Source: Tautonia sociabilis (GTDB lineage: Bacteria; Planctomycetota; Planctomycetia; Isosphaerales; Isosphaeraceae). Taken from it: DNA of 60,942 nucleotides. The stretch's first letter is position 1. The number at the start of each line of letters is the position of its first letter. Under the pieces are notes generated by a model. It made no database searches. It saw only the letters and a list, made by a program, of their open reading frames with translations, and was not told where the DNA came from. The stretch is taken from NCBI RefSeq assembly GCF_003977685.1, contig NZ_RYZH01000042.1:1-60942 (forward strand), given 5' to 3'. A program made the translations under genes and the position numbers. Positions 26,199 through 33,873 of the stretch are shown in pieces.

Positions 26199-27716
26199 TT
26201 AGCGGTGATGCCGGAGCCAGGCGTCATACGAGTGGTTCCTCGACCCGACATATTCGTAGGAGTCGAAGATCCAGCCCATGCCGATCATGCGGGGGTCCCC
26301 TTCATCGCGGAGCATCGCTTCCATCTCATCGCGGAGGCGTTCCTTGAGGGCGCGGTGGTCGGGGTCGGCGGCGAGGTTCTGGACGCAGTCGGGATCGTCG
26401 GAGACGCGGTAGAGCTCCTCCCTCGGCCTCTTGCCGAAGCTGAGGCGGTAGAAGTCGTCGAATCGGGAGGTGAGGAGGGTCTTGGTGGGGCTGTTGTCGA
26501 CGTTCGGGTAGTTGGTCTCGGGGTTGCCGGCGGGCCAGCGGTCGGGCTCGTAGTTGTGGATGTAGAGGTATTCGGGAGTACGGAGGGCTCGGACCGGGTA
26601 GCCGGCGTCGAGGGGGCGGCCGAGGTCGTGGCGCTCCTTGCCCACGAGCATCCGGTCCCGAGGCGGGTCGATCGGAGAAGGACCGGTGCCGGTCAGCAGG
26701 TCGAGGAACCCCCGGCCGGTGACGGACTCGGGCACGGGCACCCCGGCGGCCTGGAGGAAGGTGGGGGCGAAGTCACGAACATTGATGAAATCGTCCACAA
26801 CACGCCCCGGTGGCGCTTTGGCTCCCCAGCGCACGGCCAGGGGCAGGTGGAAGCCGTGCTCGTAGATCTGGCCCTTCACGCGGGGGAAGGGCATGCCGTG
26901 ATCGGAGGTGACGAGGATGATCGTGTTGTCCAGCTCGCCGATCGCGTCGAGGTGGTCGATCATGCGGCCGAGATGCTCGTCGAACCACTCGACCTCTAGG
27001 GCGTAGTCGAGCAGGTCGCTGCGGATCGCGGGGGAGTCGGGGTAGTAGGAGGGGACCTGGACGGCCTTCGGGTCGCGGCCGGCACGGAGGCCGGAGCCCT
27101 CCTCGTAGGAGCGGTGCGGCTCCGTGGCGCCATACCAGAAGCAGAACGGCTGGCCGTCGTCTCGGTCGTCGAGGAAGGCCTCGAAGTTCCGGGCGTAGTC
27201 GATGTTCGAGATGCCGGAGAATGGCGGCCTGGCCCGGTGCCGGCTGTAGTTCGGGCCGGCGGGGTTTCGGGAAAAGCCGCCGGCCTGGAAGTCGCCGGGG
27301 CCCCAGCCCTTGCCGGTGGAGCCAACGTGGTAGCCGGCCGATTCGAGCAGGTCGGGGTAGACCGGCCACTTGGCGGGGAAGAGGCCGAAGTGGTTGGCGG
27401 CCTCCTCCAGTTGCCAGGAGTTCCGGCCGGTCAGGATGCTGGCTCGGCAGGGAGAGCACTTGGGGTTGGACGTGAAGGCGTTGGTGAAGCGCACCCCTTC
27501 TCGGCAGACGCGGTCGAATGCCGGGGTCTTCACCCAGGAGCAGCCGGCGATGCTGGCGTGGTCGGCGGACCAGTCATCCGCGATGGCGAACAGGATGTTC
27601 GGCCGGTCGTCCTCCCCCGCCTCGGCGGCTGTCGGGAGGACGGCCTCGGCCAAGGCGACGAGGGCGAGCAGGATCGCCCGGAGCGGGGGGAAGACGGCGG
27701 GTCGTCGGGTCGTCAT
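26199..27716 (-). CDS. Secreted sulfatase with variant CSPCR active-site motif
   Basis: A 505-residue alkaline-phosphatase-superfamily sulfatase. A signal peptide (LRAILLALVALAEAVLPTAA) is followed by the metal-binding opening RPNILFAIADDWSADH. The formylglycine site is C87-S-P-C-R91, where Ser of the usual C-x-P-S-R is Cys. TGRNSWQLEEAANH, STGKGWGPGDF, the metal ligands TSDHG and the terminal family region follow. Planctomycetes carry large sets of such enzymes for algal or host polysaccharides; the substrate here is unknown. The formylglycine-generating enzyme must be elsewhere. ATG 27716 has an AGGGGG upstream; a longer frame to 28067 lacks a signal sequence. Confidence 0.92.
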   Translation of the reverse strand: MTTRRPAVFPPLRAILLALVALAEAVLPTAAEAGEDDRPNILFAIADDWSADHASIAGCSWVKTPAFDRVCREGVRFTNAFTSNPKCSPCRASILTGRNSWQLEEAANHFGLFPAKWPVYPDLLESAGYHVGSTGKGWGPGDFQAGGFSRNPAGPNYSRHRARPPFSGISNIDYARNFEAFLDDRDDGQPFCFWYGATEPHRSYEEGSGLRAGRDPKAVQVPSYYPDSPAIRSDLLDYALEVEWFDEHLGRMIDHLDAIGELDNTIILVTSDHGMPFPRVKGQIYEHGFHLPLAVRWGAKAPPGRVVDDFINVRDFAPTFLQAAGVPVPESVTGRGFLDLLTGTGPSPIDPPRDRMLVGKERHDLGRPLDAGYPVRALRTPEYLYIHNYEPDRWPAGNPETNYPNVDNSPTKTLLTSRFDDFYRLSFGKRPREELYRVSDDPDCVQNLAADPDHRALKERLRDEMEAMLRDEGDPRMIGMGWIFDSYEYVGSRNHSYDAWLRHHR

Positions 27717-28094
27717 GGCGGGCCCCCTGGGGTGCTTCGGCCCGGATCGATGAGAGGCGGGTTGACTCGAGCAGGCCGGGCCTCCGATTGGCGTAGGATG
27801 CCGGCCGGGAGGGGCCGCCGCAAGGGACCTCCCTCGGGAAGGGGGAGGCGTTCCAGCCGGCTGGTGCGGTCTTGGGCAGATGTCGGCGGGCCGGCCAGCG
27901 GCTGATTGGTCGAGGAGCGCGGTCGCCGCGCTTCGGCGAAGGAAGGTGCGGCGGTTCCTGGCGAACGTCCTCGGTGAGGGAGCGGGCGATGATGGCGGAC
28001 GGAGGCCGGCGATGGGTCCTGGAGGAGCGGATCGAGGGCGCCCCGGCTTCCGGGATCGAGGCGCCATCGCGGCCCCCTGGCGATCGGGACCGGC
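27717..28094. other. Intergenic stretch between cutC and the sulfatase gene
   Basis: 378 bases with no supported gene on either strand. The only structure noted is a near-repeat of gatcgagg(g)cgcc on both sides of a short cccgg-ctt-ccggg hairpin around 28030-28075, which might end the cutC transcript. No promoter match for the sulfatase was found. Confidence 0.4.
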
Positions 28095-28784
28095 TCAGGA
28101 GGAATCGGCAGCGGAGCGAGCCTCGGCGACGAGCCGGCGGACGGCGTCCGGGTGGGTCCGGCCGACGAGGCAGGCGGCCGAACCGATGTGGATCTCCGAG
28201 AGCCCGGCCCGGGAGAGCGGGGCGATATCCTCCCGAGTGACGCGACCGCCGGCGAGGACGATGAGGCGCCCGGAGGCGCGATCGGCCAGGAGGCGAAGCA
28301 GCCCGATCCCGTCCCGGGCCGTCGGCGAGTGGCCGGAGCTGAGCACGCGGTCGACGCCGAGGTCGATCAGGGTGTCGAGGGCGGTGATCGGGTCGGCGGT
28401 GGCGTCGAAGGCTCGGTGGAAGGTGACGCTCAGGGGGCGGGCGGCCGAGATGAGCGCGGCCATCCGGTCGGCGTCGATCGTCCCGTCGGCCCGGAGCACG
28501 CCGAGGACGACTCCCGAGGCGCCGAGGTCCCGGGCGGCGGCGATGTCAAGGCGCATGGCGTCGAACTCGGCCTCGGAGTAGACGAAGTCGCCGCCTCGGG
28601 GGCGAATGAGCACGTGGACCGGGATCGCCAGCCGCTGGCAAGCGACGGCGATGGCCCCGGCCGAGGGCGTGACCCCGCCGACGGCCAGGTGCTCGCAGAG
28701 CTCGACGCGGTCGGCCCCCCCTGCCCCGGCGGCCAGGGCGTCGGTCAGCCCTTCGACGCAAATCTCGACGAGCGGCGGAGGCAT
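28095..28784 (-). CDS. cutC: CutC family protein (copper homeostasis-type TIM barrel)
   Basis: A 229-residue TIM-barrel protein of the CutC family. Diagnostic stretches are VEICVEGLTDALAA, GADRVELCEHLAVGGVTPS, VHVLIRPRGGDFVYSEAE, VTFHRAFDA, RVLSSGHS and IHIGSAACL. The family was first linked to copper tolerance in E. coli, but its biochemical role is unsettled. ATG 28784 has GAGG 7 bases upstream; ATG 28805 has no ribosome binding site. It follows amn by 21 bases on the same strand, so the two probably share a transcript. Confidence 0.94.
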   Translation of the reverse strand: MPPPLVEICVEGLTDALAAGAGGADRVELCEHLAVGGVTPSAGAIAVACQRLAIPVHVLIRPRGGDFVYSEAEFDAMRLDIAAARDLGASGVVLGVLRADGTIDADRMAALISAARPLSVTFHRAFDATADPITALDTLIDLGVDRVLSSGHSPTARDGIGLLRLLADRASGRLIVLAGGRVTREDIAPLSRAGLSEIHIGSAACLVGRTHPDAVRRLVAEARSAADSS

Positions 28785-28805
28785 CGGCGATCCTCGATCG
28801 TTCAT

Positions 28806-29576
28806 TCATTCAAACCGGAGGTGCTTGACGGACTCGCCCGAGTCGCGCAGCTCGATCAGCGCGTCGATCCCGATTTCCAGGTGCGGCAAGACGTACTTCT
28901 CCGACACCGAGCGGTCGCTGCGCGAGGACTTCACCCCCTCGGGCGTCATCGGGTTGTCGGAGACCAGCAGCAGGGCCCCCTTCGGGATGTGGTTGACGAA
29001 GCCGACGATGAAGATGGTGGCCGTCTCCATGTCGATCCCCAGGGCCCGGGTCTTGCGGAGGTAGGCCTTGAACTCGGCGTCGTGCTCCCAGATGCGGCGG
29101 TTGGTGGTGTAGACGGTGCCGGTCCAGTAGTCCCGGTTGTGCTTGACGATCGTCGACGAGACGGCGCGCTGGAGGCGGAACGAGGGCAATGCCGGGATCT
29201 CGGGGGGCATGTAGTCGTTGCTCGTCCCCTCGCCCCGGATGGCGGCGATGGGCAGGACGAAGTCCCCCACTCGGGTCTTCTTCAGGCCGCCGCACTTGCC
29301 GAGAAAGAGGACGGCCTTCGGCTCGACGGCCGAGAGCAGGTCCATGACCGTGGCGGCCATGGCGCTGCCCATGCCGAAGTTCAGGATCGTTAGGTTCTCG
29401 GCCGAGGCCGACTGCATCGGGCGGTCTCGCCCGACCACCTCGACCCCGAACCGATCGGCGAACAGCTCGACGTACTGCAGGAAGTTCGTCAGCAGGATGT
29501 ACGTCCCGAAGCCGTCGAGGGGCCGGCCGGTGTATCGGGGGAGCCAGTCCCGGACGATTTCGACCTTGCTCTTCAC
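28806..29576 (-). CDS. amn: AMP nucleosidase, short form
   Basis: A 256-residue member of the nucleoside-phosphorylase fold, most like the short AMP nucleosidase type that cleaves AMP to adenine and ribose 5-phosphate. Visible segments are ILNFGMGSAMAATVMDLL, VLFLGKCGGLKKTRVGDFVL, IRGEGTSNDYMPPE, the active-site GIDMETATIFIVGF, and LLLVSDNPMTPEGVKSS. It lacks the extra N-terminal domain of the E. coli enzyme. The start is GTG 29576, chosen because the conserved frame begins KSKVEIVRDWLP; the upstream extension is Pro/Arg-rich and unlikely to be coding. cutC is downstream. Confidence 0.9.
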   Translation of the reverse strand: MKSKVEIVRDWLPRYTGRPLDGFGTYILLTNFLQYVELFADRFGVEVVGRDRPMQSASAENLTILNFGMGSAMAATVMDLLSAVEPKAVLFLGKCGGLKKTRVGDFVLPIAAIRGEGTSNDYMPPEIPALPSFRLQRAVSSTIVKHNRDYWTGTVYTTNRRIWEHDAEFKAYLRKTRALGIDMETATIFIVGFVNHIPKGALLLVSDNPMTPEGVKSSRSDRSVSEKYVLPHLEIGIDALIELRDSGESVKHLRFE

Positions 29577-29630
29577 GGCGACACCCCAAGGCCTCGGATG
29601 GACGCCGCCCGCGCCGGCGGCGCGGCTCCC

Positions 29631-29636
29631 ACCATA
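29631..29636 (-). promoter_or_regulatory. Candidate extended -10 for amn-cutC
   Basis: On the minus strand the sequence reads TGG-TATGGT, an extended -10 form, about 55 bases before the amn GTG. No -35 match is present. It lies in the 237-base divergent gap shared with the porin gene. Confidence 0.3.
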
Positions 29637-29813
29637 CCAGGAGGGCATTCCGGGAGGAGCCCGAACCGCTCGCCAGATCGCGAAAATCGGCAAAATCGCC
29701 TCAAGCGGCCGGGGGCCCGGTGACGATCGGGAGGGAAGGGGCTCGATCCGTCGGGGAGACGCCTCCGGTCGAGCCGGTGCCGGGGACCGACCGGGGAGGG
29801 TGGGAGGGCGACG

Positions 29814-31487
29814 GTGCCGGATCGCTCGAAGGTCCTGCTGCTGACGCTGCCGGCGCTGCTCGCCGCGACGATCGCGACCGCCCCGACCTCCGCCCAGGAG
29901 CCGGCGGAAGCGCCGGGATCGGAGGGCTCGGCCGTCGCAGGGGCCCCGGGGGCCGACCTGGAGCAGCGCGTCCGTCGCCTGGAGGAGCTCAATCGCCGGC
30001 TCCTGGAGCAGTACGAGTCGGTCTTGCAACGCGAGCGGGAGCGGGATCGGCGCTACCGGGAGCTCGAGGAGAAGTACCTCGGACTGCTCGATCGGGTCGA
30101 AGACGCGGAGGTGATCCCCGCGGCGGCCTCGGTGCTGCCCTCCGCCGAGAAGCCGGGGCCGGACCGAGAGCGCGGTCGAGGACCGATGTTCGCCGAGACG
30201 TTCGAGCTGATCGGCCCGGGCCGGGCGTACCCGAGCTTCGCCGAGGGGAGGGAACCGCCGCTACTCGGCAGGATGGGCGAGGGGTTCGAGCTGGTCACGC
30301 CCGACCGGGAGTTCAGCCTGGGCGTCCGGGTGCTCAACCAGGTCGACTTCAAGGACTTCATCCCGAACGATCTCGACCCGGCGATCAGCGGATTGTACCT
30401 GCCCCGGACCCGGTTCTACTTCTCGGGCCGCCTGACCCGGCCGGTCGAGTACGAGGTGTCATTCCAGCGCAGCGTGGAAGGAGTGCTCGACCTGCTCGAC
30501 GGCTTCGTGAACTTCGCGATCGACGAGGGGTTCCAGATCAAGTTCGGAAGATCGATCGTCCCCTACAGCTTCGACTGGTACGACCACCTCGAGCCGTACT
30601 TCATCACGCCGGAGCGTTCCCTGTTCCCGCTGAACCTGGGGCTCTCCCGGCAGGCGGGGCTGATGGCCTGGGGCTACCTCGGCGAGGGCCGGCTCGAATA
30701 CGCCGTGGGAGGCTTCTCCGGAGGGTCGATCGGCATCGCGGACGACAACACGACCCGAGACGCCGTCGGGTATCTCAACTGGCGGCCCTTCCTGCACACC
30801 GATCGCTTCCCCGCGCTGCGCTTCCTGAACCTGGGGGGATCGATGGCGGGAGGACGCTCCGTCCGCCCGGAGAGCGAGCGGCCGATCCCGTTCCGGACCT
30901 CGATCCAATCAACGGAGAACAGCCGGGAGGCCGCGGCGGCCTCGATCACCTTCTTCGACTTCGAGGAAGACGTCCGGCAACTGGGCAGCCGGTTCCAGGG
31001 GGCGTTGCACCTGGCCTACTACGGGGGAGGCTGGTCGATCGAGTCGGAGGTGCAGGCCGGCCGCTTCCAGTATGCCCGGCTCGGAACCCCGATTCGGCCG
31101 GAGGTCCCGGTGGTGGGCTACCACGTGACGGCGGCCTATTTCCTCACCGGCGAAGAGATCCCCGACCGCACCACGATCATCCCGCTCCGCCCCTTCGACC
31201 CCGCCCACGGCCTGTTCGGCCCGGGGGCAGTCGAGGCGTTCGCGAGGATCAGCCAGCTCCACCTGGGTGAGGAGGTCTTCGCCTTCGAGCTGGCGAATCC
31301 CGCGGACTGGACGAGGAATACTTATTTGACCGACATTGGCTTCAACTGGTATTTGAATCGGTTTGTAAAATTCTACGTCGACTGGCAGCACGCCAACTTC
31401 GGCTCCCCGGTGCTTGTGAACGAGGCGGACGGCACGAGGAGCCGGCACAACGACCTCTTCTGGGTGCGCTGTCAGATCTGGTTCTGA
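29814..31487 (+). CDS. OprO/OprP-like outer-membrane porin with coiled-coil N-terminus
   Basis: A 557-residue outer-membrane protein. A signal peptide (VLLLTLPALLAATIATA) is followed by a heptad-rich coiled coil (about residues 48-95, LEQRVRRLEELNRRLLEQYE). The rest is a beta-barrel of the phosphate-selective porin family (PF07396): LGVRVLNQVDFKDFIPND, LPRTRFYFSGRLTRPVEYEV, FQIKFGRSIVPYSFDWYD, ITPERSLFPLNLGLSRQ. The chain ends in aromatic residues (WVRCQIWF), as expected for barrel assembly. The N-terminal coiled coil may tether to the wall or mediate trimer contacts (inference). The solute is unknown; phosphate is only the family eponym. GTG 29814 has GGGAGG a few bases upstream. Confidence 0.9.
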   Translation: MPDRSKVLLLTLPALLAATIATAPTSAQEPAEAPGSEGSAVAGAPGADLEQRVRRLEELNRRLLEQYESVLQRERERDRRYRELEEKYLGLLDRVEDAEVIPAAASVLPSAEKPGPDRERGRGPMFAETFELIGPGRAYPSFAEGREPPLLGRMGEGFELVTPDREFSLGVRVLNQVDFKDFIPNDLDPAISGLYLPRTRFYFSGRLTRPVEYEVSFQRSVEGVLDLLDGFVNFAIDEGFQIKFGRSIVPYSFDWYDHLEPYFITPERSLFPLNLGLSRQAGLMAWGYLGEGRLEYAVGGFSGGSIGIADDNTTRDAVGYLNWRPFLHTDRFPALRFLNLGGSMAGGRSVRPESERPIPFRTSIQSTENSREAAAASITFFDFEEDVRQLGSRFQGALHLAYYGGGWSIESEVQAGRFQYARLGTPIRPEVPVVGYHVTAAYFLTGEEIPDRTTIIPLRPFDPAHGLFGPGAVEAFARISQLHLGEEVFAFELANPADWTRNTYLTDIGFNWYLNRFVKFYVDWQHANFGSPVLVNEADGTRSRHNDLFWVRCQIWF

Positions 31488-31623
31488 GCCGGGTGATCAC
31501 GGCGGTCGGAGGCGTTGGGGGAGCGGAGCGGAGGAGGGTGGACGCTGTCGGAACGGGAGGGGAGAATTCTGGGATGGGAGCGCAGCGAGCAGACACGGGA
31601 CCGCTTCCCGGGAGGGCGCCGAG

Positions 31624-33054
31624 ATGGCCCGGATCGATCGACAGGGAGCCTCAGGTCCGTCTCGGCGGACGTTTCTCGTGGCCTCGGGCCTCGGGCTCTC
31701 GGGGCTCTCTCCCGGCCGGCTCGCGACGGCCGGAGCGGTTGGGGAGCCGAGCCCGACGGGGGGGGGATCGGCGAAGTCGACGATCCTGTTCTTCCTGTGC
31801 GGCGGTGCCTCGCACCTTGACTCCTGGGATCTCAAGCCCGACGCCCCGGCCGAGTTCCGGGGGCCGTTCCTGCCGATCGCGACCTCGGCGCCGGGGGTTC
31901 GGCTGAGCGAGCATCTGCCGCTGCTGGCTTCTCAGGCCCATCATCTGGCGGTGGTCAACTCCGTCGGCGCCTCGGTGGCGACGAACGATCACCACGCCGG
32001 TTACTACTACAACCTGACGGGGCATCGGCCGGATTCCACGTTCCTGACGCTGGGGAACGACCGCACGCCGAGGCCGGATGATTGGCCGTTCATGGGGACG
32101 GTGGTCGGCTCCCGGAGGCCGCCGCACCCGACGCTGGTCAACGCGATCACCCTGCCGCACAAGCCGAGCCGGGCCCCCTACACCCGCCCCGGCCAGTTCG
32201 CCGCCCGGCTCGGGGTCGAGCACGATCCGCTCTACCTGATGGGGGATCGGGCCCGGCCGCTGAACTTCCAGGTCCCGGCGCTGACCCTCCAGGCGGAGGT
32301 CGGCCCGGAGCGGTTGCGCGACCGTCGCGCGTTGCTCTCGGCGGTGGACGGCGCCCGTCGGGAGTTCGATCGGGCCGAGAGAGTCCGGACGTACTCCACG
32401 CTCGAACAGAAGGCGCTGGCCCTGCTCTGCTCCGGCGAGACGGCCCGAGCCTTCGATCTGGCCGACGAGCCGGAGGCCGTCCGCGCCCGGTACGGGGAGA
32501 CGGTCAACGGCATGAGCCTGCTCATGGCCCGCCGGCTCGTCGAGGCCGGGGTGCCGTTCATCACCGTCTTCTGGATGGAGGACCGCGAGATCGCCGACCG
32601 CTGCAAGAGCGCCGGCGGCTGGGACACGCACGGGAACAACTTCAACTGCCTGAAGGAGTACCTGCTGCCCGAGTTCGACCGGGCCTTCGCCGGGCTGATC
32701 GCCGACCTGGACGATCGCGGGATGCTGGATCAGACGCTGCTGCTGGTCACCAGCGAGATGGGCCGGAAGCCGAGGATTGGCGACCCCCGATCCGGCGGCC
32801 AGTCCGGCGCCGGGAGGGACCACTGGACCCACTGCCAGAGCGTCCTCTTCGCCGGGGGGGGGATCCGCGGCGGGCAGGTGTACGGCAGCAGCGACCGAGT
32901 CGGCGCCTATCCGGCCGACCGGCCGGTGACGCCGGCCCACGTGGCCCACACGGTCTATCACGCGATGGGTCTTCAAGACCTCCAGGCCACCGACGTGGAA
33001 GGGAGGCCCTTCCCGCTGCTCTCCGAGGGGGCGCCGATCCGGGACCTGTTCTGA
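31624..33054 (+). CDS. DUF1501 protein with Tat signal
   Basis: A 476-residue exported protein of the DUF1501 family (PF07394), which belongs to the alkaline-phosphatase/sulfatase-like superfamily. A twin-arginine signal (SRRTFLVASGLGLSGL) is followed by LFFLCGGASHLDSWDLKPDA, the family opening with metal-site-like residues. NDHHAGYYYNLTGH, GGWDTHGNNFNCL, LLVTSEMGRKPRI and DHWTHCQSVLFAGGG follow. The reaction is unknown. In planctomycetes these genes usually sit next to a DUF1549/DUF1553 cytochrome-like gene; here the neighbours are a porin and, convergently, rph. ATG 31624 is the only start that keeps the full Tat motif. Confidence 0.92.
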   Translation: MARIDRQGASGPSRRTFLVASGLGLSGLSPGRLATAGAVGEPSPTGGGSAKSTILFFLCGGASHLDSWDLKPDAPAEFRGPFLPIATSAPGVRLSEHLPLLASQAHHLAVVNSVGASVATNDHHAGYYYNLTGHRPDSTFLTLGNDRTPRPDDWPFMGTVVGSRRPPHPTLVNAITLPHKPSRAPYTRPGQFAARLGVEHDPLYLMGDRARPLNFQVPALTLQAEVGPERLRDRRALLSAVDGARREFDRAERVRTYSTLEQKALALLCSGETARAFDLADEPEAVRARYGETVNGMSLLMARRLVEAGVPFITVFWMEDREIADRCKSAGGWDTHGNNFNCLKEYLLPEFDRAFAGLIADLDDRGMLDQTLLLVTSEMGRKPRIGDPRSGGQSGAGRDHWTHCQSVLFAGGGIRGGQVYGSSDRVGAYPADRPVTPAHVAHTVYHAMGLQDLQATDVEGRPFPLLSEGAPIRDLF

Positions 33055-33059
33055 TCGCC

Positions 33060-33083
33060 GGGGCGGACCGGTTCGGCCCGCCC
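33060..33083. terminator. Hairpin between DUF1501 gene and rph
   Basis: gggcgg / ccgccc arms enclose ccg-gtt-cgg with a single a/c mismatch, giving about 9 base pairs and a 3-base loop, 6 bases past the DUF1501 stop and between convergent genes. No U-tract. Confidence 0.4.
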
Positions 33084-33113
33084 TGCCCCGCCCTGTTCGG
33101 CTCGGCGGCCGGC

Positions 33114-33848
33114 TCAGAACGGCCAGTCTGGGCCCAGGGCGTCGCGCTGGCAGGCGGTGAGGAGGTCGAGGCCGCGCTCGGCGAGGTCCAGGAGCGTTGT
33201 CAGTTGGGATCGGCTGAAGGTGCCGCCCTCGCCGGTCCCCTGGACCTCGACGAGGCCTCCTCGGCCGAGCCGGACGACGTTCAGGTCGACCTCCGCCCCG
33301 GAGTCCTCGACGTAGTCGAGGTCCAGCAACGGCTGTCCGGCGACGATTCCGACGCTCACGGCGGCGACGCTGTCCTTGAGGACCAGCCGGAGGGCGTCGG
33401 GGCCGAGCTTCTCCCGGATCGCGTCGACGACGGCGACGAAGGCGGCGGTGATGGCCGCGGTGCGCGTGCCGCCGTCGGCGTCGATGACCTCGGCATCGAC
33501 ATGGAGGGTCCGGGGGCCGAGGGCCTTCGTGTCGACGCTGGCGCGGAGGGAGCGGCCGATCAGGCGCTGGATCTCGGTGGATCGGGAATCGGTCCGGCGC
33601 TCCTTCCTCGGCGAGGTGCTGCCGGGGAGCATCATGTATTCGGCCGTCAGCCATCCCACTTCTCGGCCCTCCAGCCAGGAGGGGACGGCCTCGGTCAGGT
33701 TGGCGGTGACGAGCACGGCGGTCCCGCCGCATCGGTAGAGGGCGCTGCCGTCGCTTCGGCGGGCGAAGCCGCGGGAGATCGAGACGGCTCGGAGCTGGTC
33801 GGGGGTCCGGCCGTCGTGTCGGACCGGGCCGGGGCCGGGGGTACTCAT
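33114..33848 (-). CDS. rph: Ribonuclease PH
   Basis: A 244-residue phosphorolytic 3'-exonuclease that trims tRNA 3' ends. Recognisable segments are the N-terminal RHDGRTPDQLRAVSISRGF, GTAVLVTANLTEAVPSWL, GWLTAEYMMLPGSTSPRKER, RLIGRSLRASVD, VDAEVIDADGGTRTAAITAA and LDLDYVEDSGAEVDLNVV. Phosphate- and RNA-binding Arg residues in the RKER and RLIGRSLR stretches are present. ATG 33848 has GAGGA 6 bases upstream. The gene follows the GT39-like membrane protein gene by 25 bases on the same strand. The XTP/dITP diphosphatase rdgB, often adjacent to rph in bacteria, is instead at 17.3 kb. Confidence 0.97.
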   Translation of the reverse strand: MSTPGPGPVRHDGRTPDQLRAVSISRGFARRSDGSALYRCGGTAVLVTANLTEAVPSWLEGREVGWLTAEYMMLPGSTSPRKERRTDSRSTEIQRLIGRSLRASVDTKALGPRTLHVDAEVIDADGGTRTAAITAAFVAVVDAIREKLGPDALRLVLKDSVAAVSVGIVAGQPLLDLDYVEDSGAEVDLNVVRLGRGGLVEVQGTGEGGTFSRSQLTTLLDLAERGLDLLTACQRDALGPDWPF

Positions 33849-33873
33849 CGGGTCCTCGGTGCGAGTCGGGTGA

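Noticed and set aside
28806..30029. 407-codon version of amn
   Set aside because: The extra 151 codons are Arg/Pro-rich and overlap the divergent porin gene. The conserved enzyme begins at GTG 29576.
33046..33119. gttctga / tcagaac inverted repeat at the ends of the DUF1501 gene and rph
   Set aside because: Both proteins simply end in Phe followed by TGA in convergent orientation. The nearer GC hairpin at 33060 is the better terminator candidate.
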